Shown here: one piece after another, positions 34,714 through 43,017 of the stretch
Layout of the letters: every line of letters begins with the position of its first letter
How positions within the stretch are numbered: the stretch's first letter is position 1
DNA from: Flammeovirgaceae bacterium UBA5008
Lineage (GTDB): Bacteria > Bacteroidota > Bacteroidia > Cytophagales > Cyclobacteriaceae
Assembly: GCA_002398365.1 (NCBI GenBank)
Contig: DGYK01000031.1
Span: 62,263-126,262 of the forward strand
Direction of reading: 5' to 3'
Length of the DNA stretch: 64,000 nt
Notes under the pieces: model-generated
Told to the model about the DNA's origin: nothing
What the model saw: only the letters and a program-made list of their open reading frames with translations
Database searches by the model: none
Made by a program: the position numbers and the translations under genes

Positions 34714-34890
34714 ATGATTTTTGCTATTTACTTGCTCGCTACGTGCGTTGTTCCTTGGGCATTGTACTTTGCTTTTGGAAAAAGCTGGGGACTTGATTGG
34801 GGATTCGGAGAGTTTATTCTATTTATTCTCTTCCCGATTCTGTCTTACATTATTTTTCTGAACCTGCTTTTTGCGGGTAAATCCAGCTAG
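34714..34890 (+). CDS. Small two-helix membrane protein
   Basis: A 58-residue frame from the ATG at 34714 to TAG at 34888-34890. It encodes two hydrophobic helices (IFAIYLLATCVVPWALYFAF and FILFILFPILSYIIFLNLLF) joined by a short GKSWGLDWGFGE loop. It is followed after 46 nt by an intrinsic terminator, which supports its being the last gene of the DUF6452/DUF6048 transcript. It is too short for many gene callers. I recognise no family. Confidence 0.55.
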   Translation: MIFAIYLLATCVVPWALYFAFGKSWGLDWGFGEFILFILFPILSYIIFLNLLFAGKSS

Positions 34891-34936
34891 AGAGGATTAC
34901 TAGCCAATTTTGGCGATCCTATCGAAAAACACCTTG

Positions 34937-34967
34937 AATCCTATCAAAATAATGATAGGATTTTTTT
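34937..34967 (+). terminator. Intrinsic terminator after small membrane protein gene
   Basis: A perfect 9-bp stem AATCCTATC / GATAGGATT with loop AAAATAAT is followed by seven T. It ends the plus-strand transcript of the DUF6452/DUF6048 genes before the convergent ftsY gene. Confidence 0.8.
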
Positions 34968-35002
34968 ATGTTGATGATAGGATAATGATAACCGAATCGG
35001 TT

Positions 35003-35959
35003 TTACTTCTTAAACAGCGAGTCCACAAACTCTTGTTTGTTGAAAGTCTGAAGGTCTTCCACCTTTTCCCCAACACCAATATACTTTACCGGAATCTTGA
35101 ACTCATCGGAAATGCCTATGACTACACCGCCTTTTGCGGTGCCGTCCAGTTTTGTAATCGCTAAGCAAGTTACGTCTGTTGCTTTCGTAAACTCCCGTGC
35201 CTGAATGGCTGCGTTTTGTCCCGTGCTGCCATCTAACACCAGCATCACATCATGCGGAGCATCTGGCAATACTTTTTGAATTACTCGCTTAATTTTGGAA
35301 AGCTCCTGCATCAGATTGGCTTTGGTATGTAATCGACCTGCCGTGTCGATAATAATCACATCAGCGCCAAGCTCAACTCCTTTTTCTACGGCTTCAAATG
35401 CTACTGCCGATGGATCGGTATTCATTCCTTTCGCTACCACCGGCACGCCTACTCGTTCGCCCCACAGTTTGAGTTGATCAACAGCTGCCGCCCGAAATGT
35501 ATCGGCTGCACCAAGCACTACCGATTTGCCTTTCTTTTTAAACTGCGCGGATAGCTTGCCAATGGTGGTGGTTTTGCCCACACCATTCACACCTACAACC
35601 AACAATACATAAGGCTTTACACCTACAGGCGTTTCGAAGTCAGCTAAATCGGAGGTGTTGTTTTCGGACAAGAGCCCGGCAATCTCTTCTTTCAAAATAC
35701 CATCCAGTTCAGAAGTGCCCAAGTACTTATCGCGGGCAACACGCGCCTGAATGCGTTGAATGATTTTTAATGTAGTATCTACACCTACATCTGAAGAAAT
35801 GAGAATTTCTTCCAGATTATCCAGCACCTCTTCATCTACGGTAGATTTTCCGGCAATGGCCTTACCCAACTTTCCAAAGAAGCTTTCCTTCGATTTTTGC
35901 AGACCCTGATCGAGCGATTCCTTTTTTTCCTTTGAAAACAAATTGCCGAAAAAAGACAT
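35003..35959 (-). CDS. ftsY: Signal recognition particle receptor FtsY
   Basis: A 318-residue SRP GTPase that docks ribosome-nascent-chain complexes at the membrane. The N domain is short and starts with the amphipathic MSFFGNLFSKEKKE. The G domain shows GVNGVGKTTTIGKLS (P-loop), ADTFRAAAVDQL, IIDTAGRLHTK, ITKLDGTAKGG and GVGEKVEDLQTFN. It lacks the long acidic A domain of E. coli FtsY, as usual in this phylum. It is the last gene of the rpmB-rpmG-DUF4295-ftsY run on the minus strand. Confidence 0.97.
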   Translation of the reverse strand: MSFFGNLFSKEKKESLDQGLQKSKESFFGKLGKAIAGKSTVDEEVLDNLEEILISSDVGVDTTLKIIQRIQARVARDKYLGTSELDGILKEEIAGLLSENNTSDLADFETPVGVKPYVLLVVGVNGVGKTTTIGKLSAQFKKKGKSVVLGAADTFRAAAVDQLKLWGERVGVPVVAKGMNTDPSAVAFEAVEKGVELGADVIIIDTAGRLHTKANLMQELSKIKRVIQKVLPDAPHDVMLVLDGSTGQNAAIQAREFTKATDVTCLAITKLDGTAKGGVVIGISDEFKIPVKYIGVGEKVEDLQTFNKQEFVDSLFKK

Positions 35960-36025
35960 GGGGCGTTGGTTGAGGTAAACAAAAAAGTCCCTCGAGGGGA
36001 CTTTACACTATCTTATCGTGATACA

Positions 36026-36181
36026 TTATTTCTTGGCAAGGGTATCCTTTACCAAATCAGTCACTACAATTTCTTCTTTGAAAATGTAAGCACCGGTTTT
36101 ATCCGATTTTACGGCACGAATCACTTTGGCGTAGTTCTTACCGTCTGTTTTCTTGAGGGATGCAACAACCTTCTTTGCCAT
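36026..36181 (-). CDS. DUF4295 small ribosome-associated protein
   Basis: A 51-residue basic protein starting MAKKVVASLKKTDGKNYAKV and ending TDLVKDTLAKK. It has the size, composition and position (directly after rpmG, before ftsY) of the Bacteroidota DUF4295 family. From memory, a small protein newly seen in the Flavobacterium johnsoniae ribosome structure and named bL38 probably corresponds to this family; the link should be verified. It starts 2 nt after the rpmG stop, so coupled synthesis with L33 and L28 is expected. Confidence 0.88.
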   Translation of the reverse strand: MAKKVVASLKKTDGKNYAKVIRAVKSDKTGAYIFKEEIVVTDLVKDTLAKK

Positions 36182-36183
36182 AA

Positions 36184-36366
36184 TTATTTAATTTCTTTGT
36201 GGATCGTATATTTTTTCATGATCGGATTGTACTTCTTCAGCTCTAAGCGCTCTGTAGTATTCTTCCGGTTTTTGGTGGTGATGTGACGGCTCATGCCTGC
36301 AAGGCCGCTTTGTTTGTGCTCGGTGCACTCTAAAATCACCTGAATTCTATTTTTGTTCCGTGCCAT
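36184..36366 (-). CDS. rpmG: 50S ribosomal protein L33
   Basis: A 60-residue ribosomal protein bL33 of the large subunit. The family pattern RIQVILECTEHK, TTKNRKNTTERLELKKYNP and the end MKKYTIHKEIK is clear. It is a zinc-free type, because only one Cys remains. It lies 20 nt after rpmB and 2 nt before the DUF4295 gene. Confidence 0.97.
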   Translation of the reverse strand: MARNKNRIQVILECTEHKQSGLAGMSRHITTKNRKNTTERLELKKYNPIMKKYTIHKEIK

Positions 36367-36386
36367 AGTCTTGTTAAGTTAAATAA

Positions 36387-36626
36387 TTAGGCAGTGAAAG
36401 TTCCTTTTTCCTTTGCTTCCTTGATAACAGCCGAAATTCCTTTCAAATTGATCGTTTTGATCGCTTTGGTAGAAACTTTTAGTGTAATCCACTTATCCTC
36501 TTCAGGAATGAAGAATCGCTTCGTTTGAAGATTTGGATAGAATCTACGCTTCGTTTTGTTGTTAGCGTGAGAAACGTTGTTGCCCGTATGAGGCCTTTTT
36601 CCTGTAATTTGACAAACCCGTGCCAT
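36387..36626 (-). CDS. rpmB: 50S ribosomal protein L28
   Basis: A 79-residue bL28 protein (MARVCQITGKRPHTGNNVSH, then KRRFYPNLQTKRFF and KVSTKAIKTINLKGI). The start at 36626 is the family start; a longer frame to 36689 adds 21 residues without family similarity and contains the predicted promoter. First gene of the rpmB-rpmG-DUF4295-ftsY cluster. Confidence 0.97.
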   Translation of the reverse strand: MARVCQITGKRPHTGNNVSHANNKTKRRFYPNLQTKRFFIPEEDKWITLKVSTKAIKTINLKGISAVIKEAKEKGTFTA

Positions 36627-36665
36627 AAAAAAGTTGGTTTTAAGCCCTTTTTCAAAAAGGGACTG

Positions 36666-36673
36666 CAAATATC
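36666..36673 (-). promoter_or_regulatory. Predicted promoter of the rpmB-rpmG-DUF4295-ftsY cluster
   Basis: The minus strand reads GATATTTG, one mismatch to TAnnTTTG, with a TTG 21 nt upstream as -33 element. It lies about 40 nt before the rpmB ATG. Confidence 0.5.
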
Positions 36674-36775
36674 GGCAAAAGCACAGCAATTAAACAAGTG
36701 CACCAATAAATTATATCTAAGTTGTTAATCTGCTCTGTTTTAAGGTCTTTTCGGAATCAATAGCTCTTTCTATTT

Positions 36776-38692
36776 ATGAGGCATCGTCTTATTTTCTCAA
36801 TAATCTGGCTTTTAACCTCCGTTTCAGGCTTAGCGCAAGACAAAAGTATCGATAGCCTTCGATCCATTTTGGCCACCCAGGCAGGAAAAGATCGGGTAAA
36901 AACCCTGATTGAATTATGTTGGGAATATCGATTTACGAATGCCGACACCGCCCGCTTATATGGAAATGAGGCATTGGAATTGGCTAAATCTATGAAAATA
37001 GAGGAATTGGAAGTGGAGGCCCTCAATAATATAGGTGTTACTCATGAGGCACAGGGCAATTATGCCCAGGCACTGGAATTAGAGCTAATAGCGCTCGAAC
37101 TACGTAGAAAAATAGGAGACGATTCTAAAACAGCTAAAACCCTCAACGACATAGGTATTGTGTACGATGAGCAGGGCAACTACCAAAAAGCCCTGGAATA
37201 CTATTTTGAAGCACGCAAGATCTTTGAGCGATTACAGGATTTCCCAAAAATCGCGATGGTGCTTAACAACATTGGCATTGTACTAAAAGCACAAAAGGAG
37301 TTTAAAAAAGTTATCGGCTACTACCACCAAGCGCTGGCTATTTACCAAAAGCTCGGTAACAAGTTTGGCGTGGCCGCCTGTCATGCCAATCTTGGTTCCG
37401 TTTACTTTAATCTGAAACAATATGATAGCGCATTGATTTACTCTCAAAAAGCCGCTAATGAACTGGAGGCAATAAATAACAAACAGTTTTTGGCGGCAGC
37501 AATTTGCAACGTGGGCATGGCTTTGCACAAACTGAAGCGATTGGATGAGGCTACCAAGAGTTTGTTGCGGGCAGAACAACTCTATATCGAATATGACAAC
37601 AAGCGCGAGCTGGCTTTTGCATTGATCTATCTGGCCGGTATTGATCGGGAATCAAATCGCATTTCGCAAGGAATTGCACGGGCCAAAGAAGGGTTGAGTA
37701 TAGCCGAAAAAATTAATGCCAAAGAGCAAATGATGCAAGCAGAAATGGAACTGGCTGAACTGTATGCCAGCGCGAAAGACTTTCAGCAATCTCTGGATCA
37801 TTATCGTCAATACAATAGTGTGAAAGATTCTCTTTATGAAACGGAAAAGTCGCGGCAGATGGCTGAACTGCAAACGCGCTTTGAAACCGAAAAGAAGGAA
37901 AACCAGATTGTAGTCCTTCGGCAGGAGAACGAACTGAAAGATTCGAAGATTCGCCAGAATCGGTTACTGATTTTATCCTTGATTGGAATTTTAATGGGCG
38001 GCCTTGCGCTGGGATTATTGTATCGCACGCGTGCGCGTTTGAAACAGCAAGCAGAACTGGCGGCTACGCGTGCGGCATTGCGCGAAAGTCAATTGCAGGC
38101 GGTGATTGCCTCACAAGAAGAGGAGCGAAAGCGTTTTGCTGCCGACTTGCACGATGGCTTGGGGCAAATGATCTCCGCTGTGCGGTTGGGGCTTTCGAAG
38201 GAATCACTGGACAAAGGAATCGTTCAGCATTCACTTTCACTATTAAATGAAATGAATCAGGAGATACGAAACATTGCGTTCAACTTGATGCCACAAGTGT
38301 TGGTCAATGGTGGATTGGAAGAAGCCTTGAAAGAATTTGCTTCGCGATTGATGCGCTCGGGCGGTATTACCATTCAAGTTCAAACTTTTGATTTGGCGAA
38401 AGATATGCCCACCGAACAGCGGGTAGCTCTGTATCGGATCAGTCAGGAGTGGGTAAACAATGTGATTAAATACAGTGGTGCTACTTCTATTTCTATACAA
38501 GTAGTGCAACATCCCAATGAATTGGTACTAACTATTGAAGACAATGGTCAGGGATTCAATCCTGCTAAGCTGATGCAAAGCGAAGGCAATGGCTGGAAAA
38601 ATATTAACTCCCGTTTGCACCTGATTAAGGGCGAATTAGAAATAGATTCGCAAGAGGGAAGAATTGGAACCACACTCGTAATCACAGTATAA
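36776..38692 (+). CDS. TPR-domain sensor histidine kinase (HisKA_3/NarX type)
   Basis: A 638-residue two-component sensor. A signal peptide (IFSIIWLLTSVSGLAQ) is followed by about seven tetratricopeptide repeats (~45-350) facing the periplasm, for example AKTLNDIGIVYDEQGNYQKA. A short coiled coil leads to one transmembrane helix (~397-417, LLILSLIGILMGGLALGLL). The cytoplasmic part has the HisKA_3 phosphoacceptor H459 in AADLHDGLGQ, and an ATPase domain with NNVIKYSG, DNGQGFNP and GNGWKNINSR. The likely partner is the NarL-type regulator at 39361-39990. The signal sensed by the TPR domain is unknown. Confidence 0.93.
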   Translation: MRHRLIFSIIWLLTSVSGLAQDKSIDSLRSILATQAGKDRVKTLIELCWEYRFTNADTARLYGNEALELAKSMKIEELEVEALNNIGVTHEAQGNYAQALELELIALELRRKIGDDSKTAKTLNDIGIVYDEQGNYQKALEYYFEARKIFERLQDFPKIAMVLNNIGIVLKAQKEFKKVIGYYHQALAIYQKLGNKFGVAACHANLGSVYFNLKQYDSALIYSQKAANELEAINNKQFLAAAICNVGMALHKLKRLDEATKSLLRAEQLYIEYDNKRELAFALIYLAGIDRESNRISQGIARAKEGLSIAEKINAKEQMMQAEMELAELYASAKDFQQSLDHYRQYNSVKDSLYETEKSRQMAELQTRFETEKKENQIVVLRQENELKDSKIRQNRLLILSLIGILMGGLALGLLYRTRARLKQQAELAATRAALRESQLQAVIASQEEERKRFAADLHDGLGQMISAVRLGLSKESLDKGIVQHSLSLLNEMNQEIRNIAFNLMPQVLVNGGLEEALKEFASRLMRSGGITIQVQTFDLAKDMPTEQRVALYRISQEWVNNVIKYSGATSISIQVVQHPNELVLTIEDNGQGFNPAKLMQSEGNGWKNINSRLHLIKGELEIDSQEGRIGTTLVITV

Positions 38693-38697
38693 TTCCG

Positions 38698-38755
38698 TAA
38701 TCCGTACTGCCACGGATAGCAAAACCCGTAGTGGCGGGTATTCTAACGAGGATGT
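38698..38755. repeat. Paired-hairpin intergenic element, copy 1
   Basis: After the kinase stop come two small hairpins: ATCCGT-actgcc-ACGGAT and ACCCG-tagtgg-CGGGT. A similar arrangement follows the response regulator gene at 39988-40040. The two copies share TAATCCGTAC, CACGGAT, AAAA and GATTCT/TATTCT blocks. Such elements could form 3' mRNA structures. Confidence 0.55.
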
Positions 38756-38790
38756 TTCAGCCGCATCTTTGTACACACAAACTCCCCACT

Positions 38791-39324
38791 GTGGAATACA
38801 TCTTCAATACGCATCGTTCACGAGATCGGATAACGATTCTTTTATCTGAATTTAATATGAGCGTTCAATGTGGCTTGGATGAAAAACTAGTTGCCTATGC
38901 GTCCATTACCGAATTAAGAATGATGAAAACCAAGTTCGCTTACAAAGCGACTATTTCTATTGATGGGAGCAAGCCGATTGAGATCAGTAATCGACTTTAT
39001 CATCCCGATGGGAAAACCGAAGATCGGTCGCGCCAATATGAAACATTTATCCGCGTGCTCCATTTTCATTTAAAGGAAAAGAGCAATACCCGGTTTGTGG
39101 CAGGGTGTAGTTGGGTGAAAGCGATTGGAGCTACGCTGGTTGCTATTCTTTTTTCAATTAGCTTATCGTATGGATTGGACTGGATTAAATTATCTTTTGT
39201 TGATCCGTTTACGATGTCTCTTTTATTTTCAGCTCTTACGCTCGGATTTTTATCAGCTACGTTTTGGCCCTTATTACCCAAACAATACAATCCAACCGAG
39301 ATTCCATCCCAATATTTGCCCTAA
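38791..39324 (+). CDS. Small membrane protein between kinase and regulator
   Basis: A protein of about 177 residues read from the GTG at 38791 (VEYIFNTHRSRDRITILLSE). A longer frame begins at 38731, but its first codons lie inside the paired-hairpin repeat, so I prefer the later start. ATG at 38752 is a second option. The N-terminal ~110 residues are soluble and could be a PH-like domain (RITILLSEFNMSVQCG, SITELRMMKTKFAYKATISI). Two hydrophobic helices close the protein (VKAIGATLVAILFSISLSYG and FTMSLLFSALTLGFLSATFW). I know no family. Its place between kinase and regulator suggests a signalling accessory role, but this is only context. Confidence 0.65.
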   Translation: MEYIFNTHRSRDRITILLSEFNMSVQCGLDEKLVAYASITELRMMKTKFAYKATISIDGSKPIEISNRLYHPDGKTEDRSRQYETFIRVLHFHLKEKSNTRFVAGCSWVKAIGATLVAILFSISLSYGLDWIKLSFVDPFTMSLLFSALTLGFLSATFWPLLPKQYNPTEIPSQYLP

Positions 39325-39360
39325 TTGTTTTTATGACTCATTCCGTTTAATTTTAAAAAT

Positions 39361-39990
39361 ATGGATGCTGCCATAAAAATTGTTTTAGTCGATGACCATC
39401 GCATTGTGTTGGATGGACTGAAGCGATTACTCGACAACGATGTCGATTTTCAGGTAGTCGCGGCCGTTAATTCAGCGGAGGAAGCATTGAAAGTTCTGGC
39501 GAAGGAACCCATTGATTTGTTATTAACCGATTATACCATGCAGGGCATGACGGGTTTGGAGCTTGCCAATCAGGTAAAAGAACACTACCCCGGCATTAAG
39601 CGCGTGTTGCTCAGCATGCACGATGAAGCGCATCTGATCAAACAAATTATGAAAGCGGGTGTCGATGGTTATTTGTTGAAGAGTATTCAGGAGACGGAGT
39701 TGAAGCAGGCGCTCAAACAAATTATGAACGGACTCCCTTTTGTAAGCCCGGAGATCACCAAGTTGATGATGGCCGACCTGAGCAGTGGTAAGAAAGAGGA
39801 ATTGTTAACCGATCGCGAGCAAGAGATACTTCGATTGATTGTGAAAGAATTTCCCAACAAACAGATTGCTGATAAGCTATTCATTAGCGAACGTACGGTG
39901 GAAACGCACCGTAAAAATATCTTTCGCAAGACCAACACGGCCTCTATTGTGGGGTTGGTCAAGTTTGCATTTGAACACAACTTAGTATAA
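39361..39990 (+). CDS. NarL/FixJ-family response regulator
   Basis: A 209-residue regulator. The receiver domain has the acidic pair D11/D12, phosphoacceptor D57 in LLLTDYTMQG, S85 in VLLSMHD and K107 in YLLKSIQ. A LuxR-type helix-turn-helix follows (~149-195, LTDREQEILRLIVKEFPNKQ, then ISERTVETHRKNIF). It probably receives phosphate from the TPR kinase encoded upstream and acts as a transcription regulator. The target genes are not evident. The stop codon is the first triplet of the second paired-hairpin element. Confidence 0.96.
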   Translation: MDAAIKIVLVDDHRIVLDGLKRLLDNDVDFQVVAAVNSAEEALKVLAKEPIDLLLTDYTMQGMTGLELANQVKEHYPGIKRVLLSMHDEAHLIKQIMKAGVDGYLLKSIQETELKQALKQIMNGLPFVSPEITKLMMADLSSGKKEELLTDREQEILRLIVKEFPNKQIADKLFISERTVETHRKNIFRKTNTASIVGLVKFAFEHNLV

Positions 39991-40040
39991 TCCGTACCAG
40001 CACGGATGTAAAAATACCACCACGATGGGATTCTCGCGTG
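39988..40040. repeat. Paired-hairpin intergenic element, copy 2
   Basis: This copy begins at the TAA stop of the response regulator and contains ATCCGT-accagc-ACGGAT. An imperfect second half follows (ATACCACCACGATGGGATTCT). It matches copy 1 at 38698-38755 in order and spacing of blocks. Confidence 0.5.
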
Positions 40041-40081
40041 TATAATCTCTCTGCAACTTGCAGTAGATAAACACAAACCCC

Positions 40082-40573
40082 ATGAAGCACTTTCTATTTA
40101 TTGCGCTCTTCGTAGCTGGGCACGTATTGCACGCCCAGAACGAAGGAATTCCGGAGATAAAAATGCAATTCATTACGCATGTTTTTTCGTCCCAAGACAA
40201 TTTTAAATCTCTTCACAATGCCAAATCAGGCGAAAATGAAAAATTTATTTTCTACGATACAAACGAGGCACTCGGCAGCCGATACATCTCTATTCTGCAA
40301 TCAAAAGCAGACACTTCGCAATGGTTATATTATGTGGAGTATCCAATGGTTACGACTGAAGACCTTGCAGATTTGGCGAAAATTGAACCGCACGTATTTG
40401 GCGTATTAAATGTGCATATCAAATCAGGCCGATTGAAAGGCGATGAAAATACCGAAGGTGACATTGTTCGCACCAACTTATACATCGCGAAAACGAATGA
40501 ATGGTTTGGAGAATTAGTGACAGACAATGCCAAACAAAAATTCTATATCCTGCTGACCAACGCACGCTGGTAA
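40082..40573 (+). CDS. Exported protein of unknown function
   Basis: A 163-residue protein with signal peptide (FLFIALFVAGHVLHAQ). The mature part is mixed alpha/beta with no Cys and no recognisable motif (KMQFITHVFSSQDNFKSLHN, TNLYIAKTNEWFG, KQKFYILLTNARW). I cannot assign a family. It ends 23 nt before the next exported protein, so the two may be co-transcribed. Confidence 0.7.
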   Translation: MKHFLFIALFVAGHVLHAQNEGIPEIKMQFITHVFSSQDNFKSLHNAKSGENEKFIFYDTNEALGSRYISILQSKADTSQWLYYVEYPMVTTEDLADLAKIEPHVFGVLNVHIKSGRLKGDENTEGDIVRTNLYIAKTNEWFGELVTDNAKQKFYILLTNARW

Positions 40574-40596
40574 AAATTTTAAACTCAACCTCTTTT

Positions 40597-42291
40597 ATGA
40601 AAAAAATAGTAAGCCTGAGCTTTTTGCTCTTGATGTTTTACATCGGCAATGCTCAACAATTAGAATTAGAGAAAACGTATAAAATTTCACGCGCCAGCAA
40701 GCGCGGAGAACTTTCCGGTTTAGACTACGACCGGGATGCAAAAACGTATACGCTCACTTATCTGACCGATATGAAGAAGAAATCGGACAAGTATATTTTT
40801 AAATATGAGCAGTATGTTTTTGATAACGATTTCAATTTCATCAAAGACGAAGAGCTGGAAGAGGAGGCAGATGTAATGAAGAAAAAATTTAAGTGGTTTA
40901 AATTCAAAGGCGAAGATTACGTTACCTATGGTATTTCCGTCAACCAGCAAATTATGGGGGGAATGGTTTTGAAGAAGAAGAAAGTAACACACACCTATCG
41001 CTGGTTGTTAGGAGGATATACGCGCAAAACGGAGTTGTTGGAAAAAGTGAAACCGCGCACAGAGGAAGGAAGAAGCTACATGTTGCAGCAATATGCAGAA
41101 GATGATGTAACCGGAGATTTGTACATTTTAGCCACAGTGAATGCCAAAATTGGTACACGCGATAATGACGAAGTAGGTGATTATACATTGCTGAAATACA
41201 ACAATGACTTGCAATTAACAGGTAAATTGGATTTTCAATTTCCATACAAACAGACATTGGCCTTTATGGAAATTGGTGAGCGGCTAAATCTGGATGACCC
41301 GGAAGAAATAAGCATTGCCGATTTCACATTCGTATTTGCACCTACAGATGTTTATGCCAAGAAAGTTACAGACCCCAACAACAACAATTATACCTATGTA
41401 CATGTAGATTCGAATTGCAAAGTGACGGAGCAATTTAATTTCGACAGCCCTTCGAGCTATTGGCGCATCGACCAAATGATTGTTAACGAAAATGGTGATC
41501 GCTATTTCTATGGCCCTGCTAAAGCAGGTAAGGATAAATACTATAATAAAGGAGCCGGTCCTACTGTAAATATGAGCGGTAAGATTGGTGGCATGTTTGC
41601 CAGCAGCGAGATCAAATTTAAATCCGTGCAATTAATGAAAGTGACCAATGGAAAATTGGCGTACCTCACCGAAACAACCTTGGACGAATTTAAGTCCAAA
41701 CAACAGTTTCCACCCAAACAGCGAAAAACTCCGGATTACGAAGGACGAGAATTTGGTGTACGTAGTTACAACTTTGCTTCCAATGGTGATTTGATCATCT
41801 TAGGTCAGAATTATAATCGCGACAAGGATGGCAACATTAATAAGTTTGAAGATGTGTTGGGTTTTCACTTTGGCGTAGATGGAAAACTAAAAGCGCAATA
41901 CGGTTTAGATACCAAAGAAAGCGGTAAGATCATCAGCACATCCTCTGATACGCATTATGGCATTTCAACCATCACGCGCATTACAACAACGGTTACGCGC
42001 AACTTTGCTTGCCCTCAGCAACTGATCGAAGGATCGGATGGCGATATGTATTGGATGTTGCGCGAGATTCGTGATATCCGTGAGGGAAAGCTGCTCACCT
42101 ATCCACGCATTGGCAAAATCAATATGAAGAATGCCACTGTAACCAACCTAACCACATTTGGTCGTGGTGAAGGATTTTACTTAAACCCCAATTACCCCAC
42201 TTTAGAAACAGATAAGGGCGAAAGCATTGTATTCTTTGGTGCCGATAAATCCGGCAAAGAACTTTGGTTCGCCCGAGTAAAATTGAAATAG
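40597..42291 (+). CDS. Large exported protein of unknown function
   Basis: A 564-residue protein read from the ATG at 40597. This start gives a signal peptide (KIVSLSFLLLMFYIGNAQ); a longer frame from 40501 lies in the preceding gene and adds no signal. The mature part has repeated beta-hairpin-like segments (YTLTYLTDMKKKSDKYIFKY, GDYTLLKYNNDLQLTGKLDF, YNFASNGDLIILGQNYNRD). These suggest a beta-propeller-like extracytoplasmic domain. No catalytic motif, lipobox or T9SS sorting domain is seen. Function is unknown. Confidence 0.75.
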   Translation: MKKIVSLSFLLLMFYIGNAQQLELEKTYKISRASKRGELSGLDYDRDAKTYTLTYLTDMKKKSDKYIFKYEQYVFDNDFNFIKDEELEEEADVMKKKFKWFKFKGEDYVTYGISVNQQIMGGMVLKKKKVTHTYRWLLGGYTRKTELLEKVKPRTEEGRSYMLQQYAEDDVTGDLYILATVNAKIGTRDNDEVGDYTLLKYNNDLQLTGKLDFQFPYKQTLAFMEIGERLNLDDPEEISIADFTFVFAPTDVYAKKVTDPNNNNYTYVHVDSNCKVTEQFNFDSPSSYWRIDQMIVNENGDRYFYGPAKAGKDKYYNKGAGPTVNMSGKIGGMFASSEIKFKSVQLMKVTNGKLAYLTETTLDEFKSKQQFPPKQRKTPDYEGREFGVRSYNFASNGDLIILGQNYNRDKDGNINKFEDVLGFHFGVDGKLKAQYGLDTKESGKIISTSSDTHYGISTITRITTTVTRNFACPQQLIEGSDGDMYWMLREIRDIREGKLLTYPRIGKINMKNATVTNLTTFGRGEGFYLNPNYPTLETDKGESIVFFGADKSGKELWFARVKLK

Positions 42292-42315
42292 TTTTTGGTT
42301 TGTTTTTGGAGAAAG

Positions 42316-42349
42316 ACAGCGCACAGAAATATCTGGCGCTGTTCTTTTA
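42316..42349 (+). terminator. Intrinsic terminator
   Basis: A strong stem ACAGCGC / GCGCTGT, extended by CAGA / TCTG around an AATA loop, is followed by TCTTTTATTT. It ends the plus-strand transcript of the exported protein before the convergent HAD phosphatase gene. Confidence 0.75.
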
Positions 42350-43006
42350 TTTATACAATTTGTGAATGACTTCAGCCGGATCAAGATTTGTAAAATCGTC
42401 AATTACTAAATCGGTGTCAGCTAGTTCTGCATGCGTATGTGTGGTTGCCACACCCACTACTTTGCAGCCAGCTGCTTTGCCTGCGGCCACTCCCGAAAGC
42501 GAATCTTCGAACACTACACAATTGGCGGGATCATAGTTGAGAGCTGCTGCGCATTTAATATAGATTTCCGGGTTCGGTTTTCCGTGTTCAACAAATGAAT
42601 CATCTAAGATGACAGGGAAATAGGAAGTGAGTTGTGTTTTTGACATTACAAAATCCACATTGCTGCGCGGAGCCGAGGTGCCTATAGCCCGATCAATTTT
42701 TTGCAGATTCATCAGATCCAAAAAATCTTTTAAGCCGTCCAATGCTTTAATGTCTTTCGCAATTAAATCTCGAAACAGTCCTTCTTTTTCTTCGGCAAAT
42801 CGATCCAGTTCTTCAGCTCCTAATTCTCGTTCAAATAAGTTGGTAATCCACTGTTTGTTGGTGCGGCCGTAAATTTTGTTCCGCAGTTCATCTTCTGTCA
42901 GATGATAGCCATATTTTTCACAAAACTGGTGTAAGGCAACTTTATGGTACGGATTGCTGTGAATGATCACGCCATCCATGTCGAATACAAATGCAATCGG
43001 GTGCAT
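42347..43006 (-). CDS. HAD-superfamily phosphatase/phosphoglucomutase-like
   Basis: A 219-residue HAD hydrolase of the beta-phosphoglucomutase-like subgroup. The nucleophile motif is FVFDMDGVIIHSNPYH, motif II is AIGTSAPRSNVD, the Lys is in EHGKPNPEIY and the acidic motif IV is VVFEDSLSGVAAGKAAG. A helical cap lies between motifs I and II. I start at 43006 (MHPIAFVFDMDG); the longer frame to 43060 overlaps the upstream gene's 3' end and adds 18 non-family residues. Substrate is not predictable; sugar phosphates are usual for this subgroup. Confidence 0.9.
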   Translation of the reverse strand: MHPIAFVFDMDGVIIHSNPYHKVALHQFCEKYGYHLTEDELRNKIYGRTNKQWITNLFERELGAEELDRFAEEKEGLFRDLIAKDIKALDGLKDFLDLMNLQKIDRAIGTSAPRSNVDFVMSKTQLTSYFPVILDDSFVEHGKPNPEIYIKCAAALNYDPANCVVFEDSLSGVAAGKAAGCKVVGVATTHTHAELADTDLVIDDFTNLDPAEVIHKLYK

Positions 43007-43017
43007 GAAATAAAAAT

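Noticed and set aside
35966..36286. 106-codon plus-strand frame opposite DUF4295 and rpmG
   Set aside because: It is antisense to two conserved ribosomal genes.
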